From positions 23,345-87,344 of the forward strand of contig JBLHPE010000003.1 of the NCBI GenBank assembly GCA_047624005.1: DNA of 64,000 nt, given 5' to 3'. Each line of letters begins with the position of its first letter. The first letter of the stretch is position 1. This DNA comes from Ascidiaceihabitans sp047624005 (GTDB taxonomy: Bacteria; Pseudomonadota; Alphaproteobacteria; Rhodobacterales; Rhodobacteraceae). The translations under genes and the position numbers were made by a program. Under the pieces are notes generated by a model. That model was not told the DNA's origin. It saw nothing but the letters and a program-made list of their open reading frames with translations, and ran no database searches. Of the stretch, positions 27,306 to 35,370 are shown piece after piece.

Positions 27306-28213
27306 TGGTTAAAGTCATAACACTGGTAGCTGATGTTGGCGGAACCAACACACGATTTGCTTTAGCTGATAGGAACGGCCTAATATCTGATAGCACAGCG
27401 CGATATGCCAATTGTGACGTCGATAGTTTTGTAGATGCGGCGCAGTCCTATATTTCTGCAATGGGCAGAACCAAGCCGACCAATATTTGCGTGGCAATCG
27501 CTGGGCCAGTTTCTGACGGCAAGGGGAAGCTGACCAATGGTGAGTGGGTTTTTGACACAGATATTTTGAACGAAAAGTTGGAACTGAAGCAGGCCTATTT
27601 GTTGAACGATTTGGCCGCCCTTGGCTACGCTTTGGATGTTTTGCCAGAAGACATGGTGACCCAATTTGGTGGTGGTCAACCAAGTGGAAATCAGGCGTTG
27701 GTTGCTGGAATTGCGACCGGATTTAACGTAAGCCTGTGTCACGGTGGCCAAGTTGTCGAAGCCGAGCTTGGGCATTCTAGCTTACCAAGTAGCGTCATGG
27801 AAATTTTAAGCGAAGCCTTGGGTGACAAGGCGAGCACCTTCCGAACTGTTGAAACCTTGTTCTCAGGTGATGGCCTTGCGGCATTACATGCAGCACTTGG
27901 GTTTGATGCTGCCAATCCTTCTGTCATCACGATGCAGGCGGGCGAAACGGTCGCATTGTTTGCTCACGCACTTGGCACGTTTAGTCGCGAGATGGCCTAT
28001 CAATATATGCCACTTGCCGGGCTCTACTTTAATGGCAGTGTCGCACGTGCGATCCTAAGCTCTGCAAATGCCGCTGATGTTGTTGCAAGCGTAACCTCCA
28101 AGGATGAAACCTTTGCAGGTAAATTCGGGCAGGTTCCAATGTACCTAATTACAGAGGACAGCGCTGCCCTATATGGTTGCGCCCGTTTTGCACGCAGTCA
28201 GGTCAGGCAGTGA
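27305..28213 (+). CDS. glk: glucokinase (Glk family)
   Basis: A 302-residue hexokinase-fold protein of the Glk (non-ROK) family that phosphorylates glucose with ATP. It begins with LVADVGGTNTRFALADRNG (phosphate-1 motif), and shows AIAGPVSDGKGKLTNGEW, LLNDLAALGYAL and GIATGFNVSLC. Its place at the end of xylFHG suggests that the importer also handles glucose, or that the pathway uses a related sugar; this is inference from context. Coupled to xylG by a TAATG junction and to the next gene by GTGA. Confidence 0.87.
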   Translation: MVKVITLVADVGGTNTRFALADRNGLISDSTARYANCDVDSFVDAAQSYISAMGRTKPTNICVAIAGPVSDGKGKLTNGEWVFDTDILNEKLELKQAYLLNDLAALGYALDVLPEDMVTQFGGGQPSGNQALVAGIATGFNVSLCHGGQVVEAELGHSSLPSSVMEILSEALGDKASTFRTVETLFSGDGLAALHAALGFDAANPSVITMQAGETVALFAHALGTFSREMAYQYMPLAGLYFNGSVARAILSSANAADVVASVTSKDETFAGKFGQVPMYLITEDSAALYGCARFARSQVRQ

Positions 28214-28572
28214 CACAAAAACCTTCCAATCGATTGTTGGTTTGTGCCACTTGTGAACGGGCGGCAGGCACAACCGCACGCCATGATTGCGCGACCCTAC
28301 GCGGGGCGCTTAAATTGGCAGGACTAAGCGATCAGATCGAAGTTGAGGCGACGCCCTGCCTAGGTGGCTGTGTGTTGCCAGTCAATATCTCTTTACAAGG
28401 TGAAAGGCGCGGCAGCTATGTGTTCGATGGTCTTGAGATCAAAGCCTCAGAGGCCGAGATCGTCAAACTGTGCGAGATGTACCTAACGCTCGATAAGGGC
28501 TGGATTGAGGACGCGCGTCCGCTGGGCGAATTGCGCAATAGGCTGCGGGCGCGCATTCCGTCGCATGATTAG
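28210..28572 (+). CDS. DUF1636 putative metal/iron-sulfur protein, copy 1
   Basis: A 120-residue cytoplasmic protein with a thioredoxin-like ferredoxin arrangement: CATC near residue 14, a further Cys in HDCATL, and CLGGC near residue 50. The family often accompanies cobalt and cobalamin genes, and a second copy here (43709-44116) heads the cobW-cobN run, so a role in cobalt handling or electron transfer is inferred. The GTG at 28210 overlaps the glucokinase stop by four bases. It is thus attached to the xylose operon, while its 3' end overlaps the convergent histidine-rich gene by four bases. Confidence 0.75.
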   Translation: MTQKPSNRLLVCATCERAAGTTARHDCATLRGALKLAGLSDQIEVEATPCLGGCVLPVNISLQGERRGSYVFDGLEIKASEAEIVKLCEMYLTLDKGWIEDARPLGELRNRLRARIPSHD

Positions 28573-29051
28573 TCGGTTTCGTTCTGGACCATAACACGAA
28601 CCCGTAACGGTGTGTTGGCTACCGCCAACTCACTATGGTTGTTTGAGTTCAACGCAACTTCGACCATCACGTCGCCCATCGGTAAGTGATCAATATGGAA
28701 CCAGTTTGAATAGATACGTGCGATTTTCGCGCCATCCACATAAACATGCGCATGGCCTTCACCCGCGACATGGGCTGTGCCGGCATTTTCAGGAGCAAAG
28801 CGGAAATTTGTGGTCTCAAGGTGTAGGTTCCAGCCAAACACAGGGTCTTTGATGACCTTAGCGGTGAGCGTTGGAGCATTTTCATCCGCAGGCAAAACGA
28901 TCGGCACCATCGCCGCATGATCATGCCCTCCACCATGCCCTGTCGCATGATCATGACCGTTCAACGTAATGCCGTTGCCTGCCGCAATCATAAATCCGAT
29001 GCCGCCACCAAAGACCAATCCGATCAATAGCATGATAAGTTTGCGATCCAT
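28569..29051 (-). CDS. histidine-rich exported protein of the cobalt uptake locus
   Basis: A 160-residue protein with an N-terminal hydrophobic anchor or signal (about residues 5-25, LIMLLIGLVFGGGIGFMIAA), then a histidine cluster GHDHATGHGGGHDHAAM. A beta-rich domain follows, with GHAHVYVDG and NSNNHSE, which resembles periplasmic copper/metal-type Ig-like folds. It follows cbtA by 38 bases on the same strand and so lies under the upstream cobalamin riboswitch. A role as periplasmic cobalt (or nickel) chaperone or buffer for CbtAB is inferred. I cannot give it a family name. Confidence 0.75.
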   Translation of the reverse strand: MDRKLIMLLIGLVFGGGIGFMIAAGNGITLNGHDHATGHGGGHDHAAMVPIVLPADENAPTLTAKVIKDPVFGWNLHLETTNFRFAPENAGTAHVAGEGHAHVYVDGAKIARIYSNWFHIDHLPMGDVMVEVALNSNNHSELAVANTPLRVRVMVQNETD

Positions 29052-29089
29052 TCTTTGTCCCTCTGATCAAGAATTATAGGAAACGGACG

Positions 29090-29770
29090 TTAAGCCGCTT
29101 CGCCTTCTTTGGTCCAGAAATAGGCACAGAACGCGCCAAGAAGCGTCCATGCGACCAGCCCAACTGTTAAAGCACGAGCCGCAAATAGCGCTCCGATTTC
29201 GGTTGGAACTGGGCCCGTAAACTCAGCCGGTTGAGGCGCACCAACGATGTGTGGCAACAGTAGTAAAACAACGGCGGCGCCGATACCGACCATTGTGAAG
29301 TGGAACGCCAACAACCACATTGCAATTGCAGCCAATGAAACAGTGGCAAACCACCAATACTGACGCATTAAAACGTCTGCTGCGGCAACGCCGGGAACTT
29401 CTGGGGGCAACGAAAACGCGGGCGCAAGGTGTGCCGCGACAAAGCCCATAAGACCCCAAATCATGCCCTTGCGCGGCGTGATGATTGCGCCACGTTCCTC
29501 TGCAACACCCATTAAGGCAACTAGGATAAAAGCATAGCCGCAATAGGTTAGCATAGTGAACAATACACTTAGCAGGTCGCGCAACGGATCAAAGCCAGCA
29601 ACCTCTTGGACCGCAGACACAGGTGTCGCGCCAAAATGAACAAGTTCACCCGTTTCATAGAGTTCAGCGTGCAACAGTACAGGTTGCACGAACACATACT
29701 GAAGCAGGGCGATTAACAACCCAGCTGCAGCACCAGCGAACAACGCGCTGGTGACTATGCGTGTGAACAT
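29090..29770 (-). CDS. cbtA: cobalt transporter subunit CbtA
   Basis: A 226-residue membrane protein with five or six hydrophobic segments, a member of the CbtA family predicted to import cobalt for B12 synthesis. It contains conserved features of the family: an N-terminal helix SALFAGAAAGLLIALLQ, LMGFVAAHLAPAFSLPPEVPG after the middle of the protein (quoted in part: HLAPAFSLPPEVPG), and QYWW. The start MFTRIVTS at 29770 is used; the ORF extends 32 residues upstream but through the cbtB coding region. One base separates the cbtB stop from this ATG. Confidence 0.9.
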   Translation of the reverse strand: MFTRIVTSALFAGAAAGLLIALLQYVFVQPVLLHAELYETGELVHFGATPVSAVQEVAGFDPLRDLLSVLFTMLTYCGYAFILVALMGVAEERGAIITPRKGMIWGLMGFVAAHLAPAFSLPPEVPGVAAADVLMRQYWWFATVSLAAIAMWLLAFHFTMVGIGAAVVLLLLPHIVGAPQPAEFTGPVPTEIGALFAARALTVGLVAWTLLGAFCAYFWTKEGEAA

Positions 29771-29771
29771 T

Positions 29772-29960
29772 TTAGTGGCAGGGGAAGCCAGTTGCGTGAC
29801 GCACATCATGTGCGGCGTCATGCAATGCTGCGGCTTGAACATGGCCAGTGACGGCAATGATGCCAACGCCGATGATCATAGCAAACATTGCTGACATCAG
29901 GCCTGTGCGGCTGGATGATGCGTGATCTTCGATGTTCAAAGCTACTGTAGTCGTCTTCAT
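29772..29960 (-). CDS. cbtB: cobalt transporter subunit CbtB
   Basis: A 62-residue single-pass membrane protein with one hydrophobic helix (AMFAMIIGVGIIAVTG) and the C-terminal metal motif HDAAHDVRHATGFPCH that defines CbtB. It would present cobalt to CbtA. AAGGAGAG lies just before the ATG. It is the first gene behind the cobalamin riboswitch. Confidence 0.92.
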   Translation of the reverse strand: MKTTTVALNIEDHASSSRTGLMSAMFAMIIGVGIIAVTGHVQAAALHDAAHDVRHATGFPCH

Positions 29961-30006
29961 TTCGTTCTCTCCTTACTGTCACACCCGACAGTTTCAATTA
30001 CGTTTC

Positions 30007-30190
30007 AACCCGGCAGGTCTCCTGGCTTGCGCATCATCACGTGGCTTCGACCTTCCCCACCAATTGGGGTGAGTGGTAATTCGAAACCCGCTCTTCGCAT
30101 ACAGTCGCGGGGGCGGCCTGGGATTCAGTTGTCTTAAACCTAACCCAATTCCCTCTTCGTTCATCGACAAAACCGACAAACACCGAGCTC
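30007..30190 (-). ncRNA. cobalamin riboswitch upstream of cbtBA
   Basis: Read on the minus strand, the segment shows the hallmark elements of an adenosylcobalamin riboswitch in order: a CGGTG start, GAAGAGGGAA, then CCGCCCCCGCGACTG, and at the end GCAAGCCAGGAGACCTGCC. The cbtB start codon is 47 bases downstream. High cobalamin would switch off the cobalt importer and the histidine-rich exported protein. No convincing terminator stem was seen before cbtB, so control may be at translation initiation. Confidence 0.93.
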
Positions 30191-30252
30191 TTTACGTCTA
30201 CAACCACGCTGCCGAGTCGCACAAGAGACAACTTGATGCCTGCACGTAAATG

Positions 30253-30987
30253 TCAGTGTTTGCGGCGTAACAAATAGGCATCCATGATCCAACCATGCGC
30301 GTCGCGTGCTGTTGCGCGGGCAGAAATGATATCATCGCAAACCTGATCAAGGGGGCCAGAACGGATAATTTGGTTCTCCATTCCCAGATACGCGCCCCAC
30401 CAAATATCGAAATCCGCACCGTTCAGTGTTTGAAACGCGCAGTAGCCGTCCAACATAAACATTGCGCTGTCTGCACCTGCAGGCCAGCCATTGTCGCGCA
30501 ACTGACGCCCCGTGGTAACAACAAAAGGCGCACCAATCTCGTTCACCGGAATAGCGTGCGCGGCAGTTAGAACTTGAAGCGTGGTAATCCCTGCAACAAC
30601 GCGCACCTTTGGGTAGGGCTTTAGGCGCGAGGCGATCCTGAGCGAACTGTCGTACAGAGACGGGTCACCCCAAATCAGCAAAGCCGCGCGTTCTGTGTTT
30701 CCTGCGGCCTGTTTCCAAGCATCAGCAATCGCGTCATGCCATAGATCAACGTTTTCGAGGTAGTCACCCTCGGATTTTCGAACGGGCAAATCAAATTCAA
30801 TGATCTCGGGACCATCACCAACAACCACCTTTTCCACGATCTGACGGCGCAGATTGGCAAGATCTGATTTCTCGCTGCCCTTGCGGGGGATCAAAATAGT
30901 CGTGGCTTCTTGGATAGCGCGCGCGCCCTCAAACGTCAGGTGATCAGGATTGCCGGTTCCAATACCAATCAGGGTCAGACTATCCAT
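30253..30987 (-). CDS. cobF: precorrin-6A synthase (deacetylating)
   Basis: Methylates precorrin-5 at C-1 with loss of the acetyl group in the aerobic pathway. The 244-residue tetrapyrrole methylase begins with LTLIGIGTGNPDHLTFEG and has LLIWGDPSLYDSSLR, a CobF-specific version of the SAM loop. It is the last gene of the long minus-strand cob run and overlaps the cobA end by eight bases. CobF marks the oxygen-dependent route, in contrast to CbiD of the anaerobic one. Confidence 0.94.
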   Translation of the reverse strand: MDSLTLIGIGTGNPDHLTFEGARAIQEATTILIPRKGSEKSDLANLRRQIVEKVVVGDGPEIIEFDLPVRKSEGDYLENVDLWHDAIADAWKQAAGNTERAALLIWGDPSLYDSSLRIASRLKPYPKVRVVAGITTLQVLTAAHAIPVNEIGAPFVVTTGRQLRDNGWPAGADSAMFMLDGYCAFQTLNGADFDIWWGAYLGMENQIIRSGPLDQVCDDIISARATARDAHGWIMDAYLLRRKH

Positions 30988-31708
30988 CGTAATCTTCCGC
31001 CAATGGGCCGTATAGGATTAACGCAGGCGTCGCTGATATCTCTGATTTCAACGCCTCTGCCAACTCAGAAACCGTTGTGCGCTTCAACACTTGATCTGGT
31101 GTGCTGACAGCTTCGGCCAATAACGCAGGGGTATCTGCTGGCAACCCGTGGGCGATCAGTTTCTCAGCCATCGCAGGGAATGTACGTTTGCCCATGAAAA
31201 CGACCGTGGTTGCCATCGGATCAGCAAGGGCAGTCAGGTTTGCATCATCGGGCAAGGTTCCATCAACATCATGCCCGGTCACAAACTGAACACGGCGTGC
31301 TGTCATGCGTCGGGTCAAGGGAATGCCAGCAGCGGCGGCGGCGGCGCAAGCGGACGGAATACCGGGGATGATTTCGTAGGGAATACCAGCTTCGCGCAAT
31401 GCAACGATTTCTTCTTCAAGGCGCCCGAACATCCCACCGTCACCGCTTTTTAAACGGACAACCCGCGCACCCGTCTGTGCGTACTCAACTAACAATTGGC
31501 TAACATGGCTTTGCTTGGGGGATGTACGGCCAGCACGTTTACCAACGCCAACCAAATCTGCGCCTTTACCTGCGTGGGACAAAATAGGACCGGATGATAA
31601 ATCATCAAACAACACTGCATCAGCGGTTTTCAAACGGTTCACCGCTTTCAACGTCAACAGTTCTGGATCACCGGGGCCAGAGCCCACAAAGCTGACAAAA
31701 CCAGTCAT
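30980..31708 (-). CDS. cobA: uroporphyrinogen-III C-methyltransferase (SUMT)
   Basis: Transfers two methyl groups from SAM to uroporphyrinogen III to make precorrin-2, the entry step to B12 and sirohaem. The 242-residue protein starts VSFVGSGPGDPELLTLKAV and contains VVRLKSGDGGMFGRLEEE and PGIPSACAAAAAAGIPLT, the family signatures. Its ATG follows directly after the cobB stop codon. Confidence 0.95.
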   Translation of the reverse strand: MTGFVSFVGSGPGDPELLTLKAVNRLKTADAVLFDDLSSGPILSHAGKGADLVGVGKRAGRTSPKQSHVSQLLVEYAQTGARVVRLKSGDGGMFGRLEEEIVALREAGIPYEIIPGIPSACAAAAAAGIPLTRRMTARRVQFVTGHDVDGTLPDDANLTALADPMATTVVFMGKRTFPAMAEKLIAHGLPADTPALLAEAVSTPDQVLKRTTVSELAEALKSEISATPALILYGPLAEDYDG

Positions 31709-33022
31709 TTACGTGGCCTCTGCGATCAGATGGAAGAAGGTGCCTGTTACATTCCCGTTACGTGATCCGGTTTCTGGAACGGGGTTGCCTTCGGCATCCA
31801 AAACTTCGGCCAAAGGCGCGTCAGGTTCTTCCAAAATGGTCGAATAATGGAACTCGTGGCCGCGCAACGCATCACCAGCCGCAAATCCTGGCATGGGCGC
31901 GATAAGATGTGCTTTGCGATATCCAAGGTGGAATTTGCGTTTTTCATAGCTGGTGACCAAGCCTAAAAGACCCAGCATTTCGTGGCTCGTGCCTTCCTTG
32001 TCGACCAAGGTTTTACCCAGTGCCATGTATCCTCCGCATTCGCCATGAATGGGGCGGGTTTGGGCGTGCTCATGCATCGCTTTGCGGAAATTCGCAGCGG
32101 CTGCCAACGGACCGGCGTGTAATTCAGGATAGCCACCGGGCAACCAAACCAGATTGGCGGCGGGATCAGGGGCTTCATCTGCCAAAGGCGAAAATGGAAT
32201 GATTTCTGCCCCAGCAGCCCGCCAACCCGCAACCAAATGCGGATAGGTAAACGAGAACGCAGCGTCTTGTGCCAGTGCAATACGTTGCGCGGGCGGTTTA
32301 GGTAATTCACCTGCTGGCAGGGCTTCACCCCCCGTCGCGGCGGCTTTGATTGCGTCTAGATCGACGTTCTCACGCAGGAAATTCGCATAGCCAGAAATAG
32401 CAGCCTCTAGGTCAGGATGTTCACTCGCTTGTATAAGGCCAAGATGGCGTTCGGGAAGGGCTAGATCACCACGGCGGGGCAGGCTGCCCAGCACTTTGAT
32501 CCCATGCTTTTCCATGCCCAAACGAGTCAGACGTTCGTGACGCGGCGATGCAACGCGGTTTAAGATCACACCTGCGAAGTTCAGATCAGGATTGTACTTG
32601 GCAAAGCCTAACGCTGTGGCGGCAGCAGATTGTGCCTGACCACTAACGTCAATAACCAGAATGACGCCCCAGCCCATTTTAGCCGCAGTCTCAGCACTGG
32701 TCCCATGTCCCGTTGCGCCTGGTTTCGCGACGCCGTCATACAACCCCATTGACCCTTCGGCGATCACGATATCCGCCCCGATGCCTTGCGCAGAAATCGC
32801 GCCAAGCAGGCTTGGGTTCATCGCCCATGTGTCAAAATTGAACGAGGGGCGGCCAGCTGCAGCGCGGTGAAACGCCGGGTCAATATAATCAGGTCCGCTT
32901 TTGAAGGGTTGAACGGTCAGCCCATCTTCGGCCAAGGCACGTAAAAGGCCAAGCATTACAGTGGTCTTACCGGTGCCTGAACTGGGCGCAGAAATTAGCA
33001 GACCTTTGGGCATATCAGTCAT
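31709..33022 (-). CDS. cobB: cobyrinic (hydrogenobyrinic) acid a,c-diamide synthase
   Basis: Amidates the a and c side chains of hydrogenobyrinic acid using glutamine and ATP. N-terminal P-loop ISAPSSGTGKTTVMLG, then DethioBiotin-synthetase-like domain with KSGPDYIDPAFH, and a C-terminal glutamine amidotransferase domain with GECGGYMALG holding the nucleophilic Cys. 437 residues. The ATG at 33022 overlaps the cobM stop by eight bases; the ORF continues upstream for 44 residues but these lie inside cobM. Confidence 0.95.
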   Translation of the reverse strand: MTDMPKGLLISAPSSGTGKTTVMLGLLRALAEDGLTVQPFKSGPDYIDPAFHRAAAGRPSFNFDTWAMNPSLLGAISAQGIGADIVIAEGSMGLYDGVAKPGATGHGTSAETAAKMGWGVILVIDVSGQAQSAAATALGFAKYNPDLNFAGVILNRVASPRHERLTRLGMEKHGIKVLGSLPRRGDLALPERHLGLIQASEHPDLEAAISGYANFLRENVDLDAIKAAATGGEALPAGELPKPPAQRIALAQDAAFSFTYPHLVAGWRAAGAEIIPFSPLADEAPDPAANLVWLPGGYPELHAGPLAAAANFRKAMHEHAQTRPIHGECGGYMALGKTLVDKEGTSHEMLGLLGLVTSYEKRKFHLGYRKAHLIAPMPGFAAGDALRGHEFHYSTILEEPDAPLAEVLDAEGNPVPETGSRNGNVTGTFFHLIAEAT

Positions 33023-33821
33023 TGGTGGTCTCACTTTCTGGGGTCCAGCTGGCCCATGGGCTGTCAGCAGTTTGCGGGCGGTAACGTCTGTCATAATCGG
33101 TCGCGTAAAGGCAGCTTTCATCAAACCCCTCGCCAGCGAGGGCAGGACCAACAAGGATCAATGCCGTGCGCGCAATTTCCGGCGTCACGGCGGCCGCGAT
33201 GGTCGACAGCGTCGCGCGAATGATCTGCTCGTCAGGCCAAGAAGCACGGTAGACCACGGCGACAGGACAATCATCGCCGTAAGATGGGGTCAGATCGGCC
33301 ACAACAGTATCAAGATTTTGGATCGAAAGATGGATAGCCAGTGTCGCGCCTGTGGTTGCGAAATTCTTAAGGCTCTCACCCTCGGGCATAGAAGACGCCC
33401 GCCCTTGTGTACGGGTCAAAACAACAGATTGCGCCAAGCCTGGTAGAGTTAATTCAGCCCCTAATGCTGCAGCGGCGGCGGCAAACGATGGCACACCAGG
33501 TGTCACGGTGACCGCTACTTTCTCTGCCCGAAGACGGCGCATTTGTTCGCCCATTGCTGACCAAACCGACAAATCACCGGAATGCAAACGCGCCACATCT
33601 TTGCCCGCATCAGTGGCGGTTTTGATAGTTGCGATGATCGTGTCCAAATCCATTGCTGCAGTGTTGATGATCTCGGCGTTGTCCGGGCAGTGGCCAAGAA
33701 TTTCTTTGGGCACCAGCGACCCCGCATACAGGCAAACGGGGCAGGATGCTATGATATCGCGCCCACGCAAAGTCAAAAGATCTGCGGCACCGGGGCCTGC
33801 GCCAATGAAATGTACGGTCAT
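33015..33821 (-). CDS. cobM: precorrin-4 C11-methyltransferase
   Basis: A 268-residue SAM-dependent tetrapyrrole methylase acting at C-11. Signatures: VHFIGAGPGAADLLTLRG at the N terminus, VARLHSGDLSVWSAMGEQ, and TPGVPSFAAAAAALG. The C-terminal YDRRYR-like extension is usual for CobM. Four-base overlap with cobE upstream and eight with cobB downstream. Confidence 0.95.
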   Translation of the reverse strand: MTVHFIGAGPGAADLLTLRGRDIIASCPVCLYAGSLVPKEILGHCPDNAEIINTAAMDLDTIIATIKTATDAGKDVARLHSGDLSVWSAMGEQMRRLRAEKVAVTVTPGVPSFAAAAAALGAELTLPGLAQSVVLTRTQGRASSMPEGESLKNFATTGATLAIHLSIQNLDTVVADLTPSYGDDCPVAVVYRASWPDEQIIRATLSTIAAAVTPEIARTALILVGPALAGEGFDESCLYATDYDRRYRPQTADSPWASWTPESETTND

Positions 33822-34183
33822 ATTTTTGGTCCTTGTGCGATGGCGCAGGTTGCCATGCGATCTTGAGAAATGGAACGGGGGGCTAGCAGTTTTGCGCCTT
33901 TGCCGATGGCGGCAAGTGCGCAGGCTTCGGCCACACTACCGGTGTCGCGGTGTGTTTGGCTGGCTTGGGATTTGGTTGGCGTTTCGGTTTGGGCAAGGTT
34001 GAGTGCCGAAATAGGTATAATCCGTGCACCGATTGTTTTGGCGAAGGCTACGAACGCAACCTGTTTAGATTTGTCATCAGCGGTGGCAATTGCATCGACA
34101 GTTTTAGAACCCGCTATTGCAAAAGCATCCGCAAGACTTTGCACAGTCGCCGCACTGCGAAATCCGAACCCTGCAACGATCAT
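33818..34183 (-). CDS. cobE: cobalamin biosynthesis protein CobE (CbiG C-terminal domain-like)
   Basis: A 121-residue protein related to the C-terminal domain of CbiG. It starts MIVAGFGFRSAATVQSLADA, typical of CobE, and has SVAEACALAA near the C terminus. The exact role of CobE in the aerobic pathway is not settled. The ATG at 34183 gives an ATGA overlap with the cobL stop; an ATG at 34198 is less likely. Confidence 0.88.
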   Translation of the reverse strand: MIVAGFGFRSAATVQSLADAFAIAGSKTVDAIATADDKSKQVAFVAFAKTIGARIIPISALNLAQTETPTKSQASQTHRDTGSVAEACALAAIGKGAKLLAPRSISQDRMATCAIAQGPKI

Positions 34184-35370
34184 CGCACGGCGCTCCATTG
34201 CACAATCGGATAGGCACTGGACCAGCCGCGCTTACTGCCCAAAGGTTTAGAGTTGGCTATCTCGATCCGCATCAATCCACCGCCCTTAGCGGCGTGGGCT
34301 TGGGCCACGATAGCTTCAGATTCTAAGGTAACAGCGTTTGTGACGAACCGACATCCCACAGGTAAAATGCCCCAAAGTGCATCCAATAATTCTTGAGTTA
34401 ATCCGCCGCCGACAAAGACAACATCGGGGGAGGGCAAATTCGCCAATACATCTAGGGATTGGCCTGTCACCACGTCGAGGCGATCGACACCAAGTGCTAG
34501 GGCATTTTGCTTGGCGCGCTCCGCGCGTTCAGGGTTGGCCTCTACTGCGGTTGCTGAAACGCTTGGATGGCTCAGTAACCACTCAATAGCGATTGAGCCA
34601 GAACCTGTACCCAAGTCCCACAGATGTTCACCAAATTTGGGGGCCAACGCGGATAAGGTCAGCGCGCGAATTGGGCGCTTGGTAATTTGACCGTCGTTTG
34701 TAAAGAAGTCATCCGCGCGGCCAGAAGCGGTGCCTAGGGCTGTCCCATCCCCTTTTACAGACATCGCCACACAAACGGGATGTTGGACCGGGCCTGATAG
34801 TTGACCAAAAGGTGTCACACGCTGTCGTGGTCCGCCAAGGGATTCCATAACGATAAGGCTGCTGTCGCCAAACCCTTGGGCGTTCAAATATTCGCTTAAC
34901 TCACTTACTGCTGCACCATCACGCAGCAAGACGATTGCGCGCGAGCCTGCTGCCAAATGCGGGCGCAACCGAGAAAACGGTGCTGCATGAAGGCCCACGC
35001 AAAGGGTGTCTTCTAGCGGCCAACCCATCTGAGCGGCGGCCAACGAAAACGTTGCTGGCCCTGCAATTGATGTCCATTCAGATGGTTCCAAATGGCGTGC
35101 AATTACGTTGCCAGATCCGTACCAAAATGGATCACCAGAGGCCAAAGCGACGACGCACTTTCCACGCAGTTTTAGAAGTTCGGGAATGCCGTCAGCAAAG
35201 GGCACGGGCCAAGTGATTTGCTTTGCATCGAGTGGCGGCAGCAAAGATAAATGCCGCGCAGCACCCATGACGAATTCTGCGTTTTGCAGCGCGTTGTGGC
35301 TTGCGGGCGTTAGTGCATTTGGTCCATCTTCGCCCAAACCCACAATGGTCAACCAAGGAGCTTCAACCAT
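34180..35370 (-). CDS. cobL: precorrin-6Y C5,15-methyltransferase (decarboxylating)
   Basis: Methylates C-5 and C-15 and removes the ring-C acetate carboxyl of precorrin-6B to give precorrin-8X. The 396-residue protein is a fusion of a CbiE-like methylase (begins LTIVGLGEDGPNAL; ALASGDPFWYG) and a CbiT-like class I methyltransferase (HLWDLGTGSGSIAIEWLL; DVVFVGGG). Its start codon overlaps the cobK start codon on the other strand by two bases. Because cobK intervenes, it is separated from cobJ upstream by 726 bases. Confidence 0.95.
   Translation of the reverse strand: MVEAPWLTIVGLGEDGPNALTPASHNALQNAEFVMGAARHLSLLPPLDAKQITWPVPFADGIPELLKLRGKCVVALASGDPFWYGSGNVIARHLEPSEWTSIAGPATFSLAAAQMGWPLEDTLCVGLHAAPFSRLRPHLAAGSRAIVLLRDGAAVSELSEYLNAQGFGDSSLIVMESLGGPRQRVTPFGQLSGPVQHPVCVAMSVKGDGTALGTASGRADDFFTNDGQITKRPIRALTLSALAPKFGEHLWDLGTGSGSIAIEWLLSHPSVSATAVEANPERAERAKQNALALGVDRLDVVTGQSLDVLANLPSPDVVFVGGGLTQELLDALWGILPVGCRFVTNAVTLESEAIVAQAHAAKGGGLMRIEIANSKPLGSKRGWSSAYPIVQWSAVR

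Noticed and set aside
30000..30200. Possible tRNA or small ORFs in the cbtB upstream region
   Set aside because: The segment is explained by the cobalamin aptamer; the 61-73 residue ORFs there are shadows.
35108..35368. N-terminal extension of cobK
   Set aside because: Lies antisense in cobL; the Rossmann-like start and AAGGAG support 35369.
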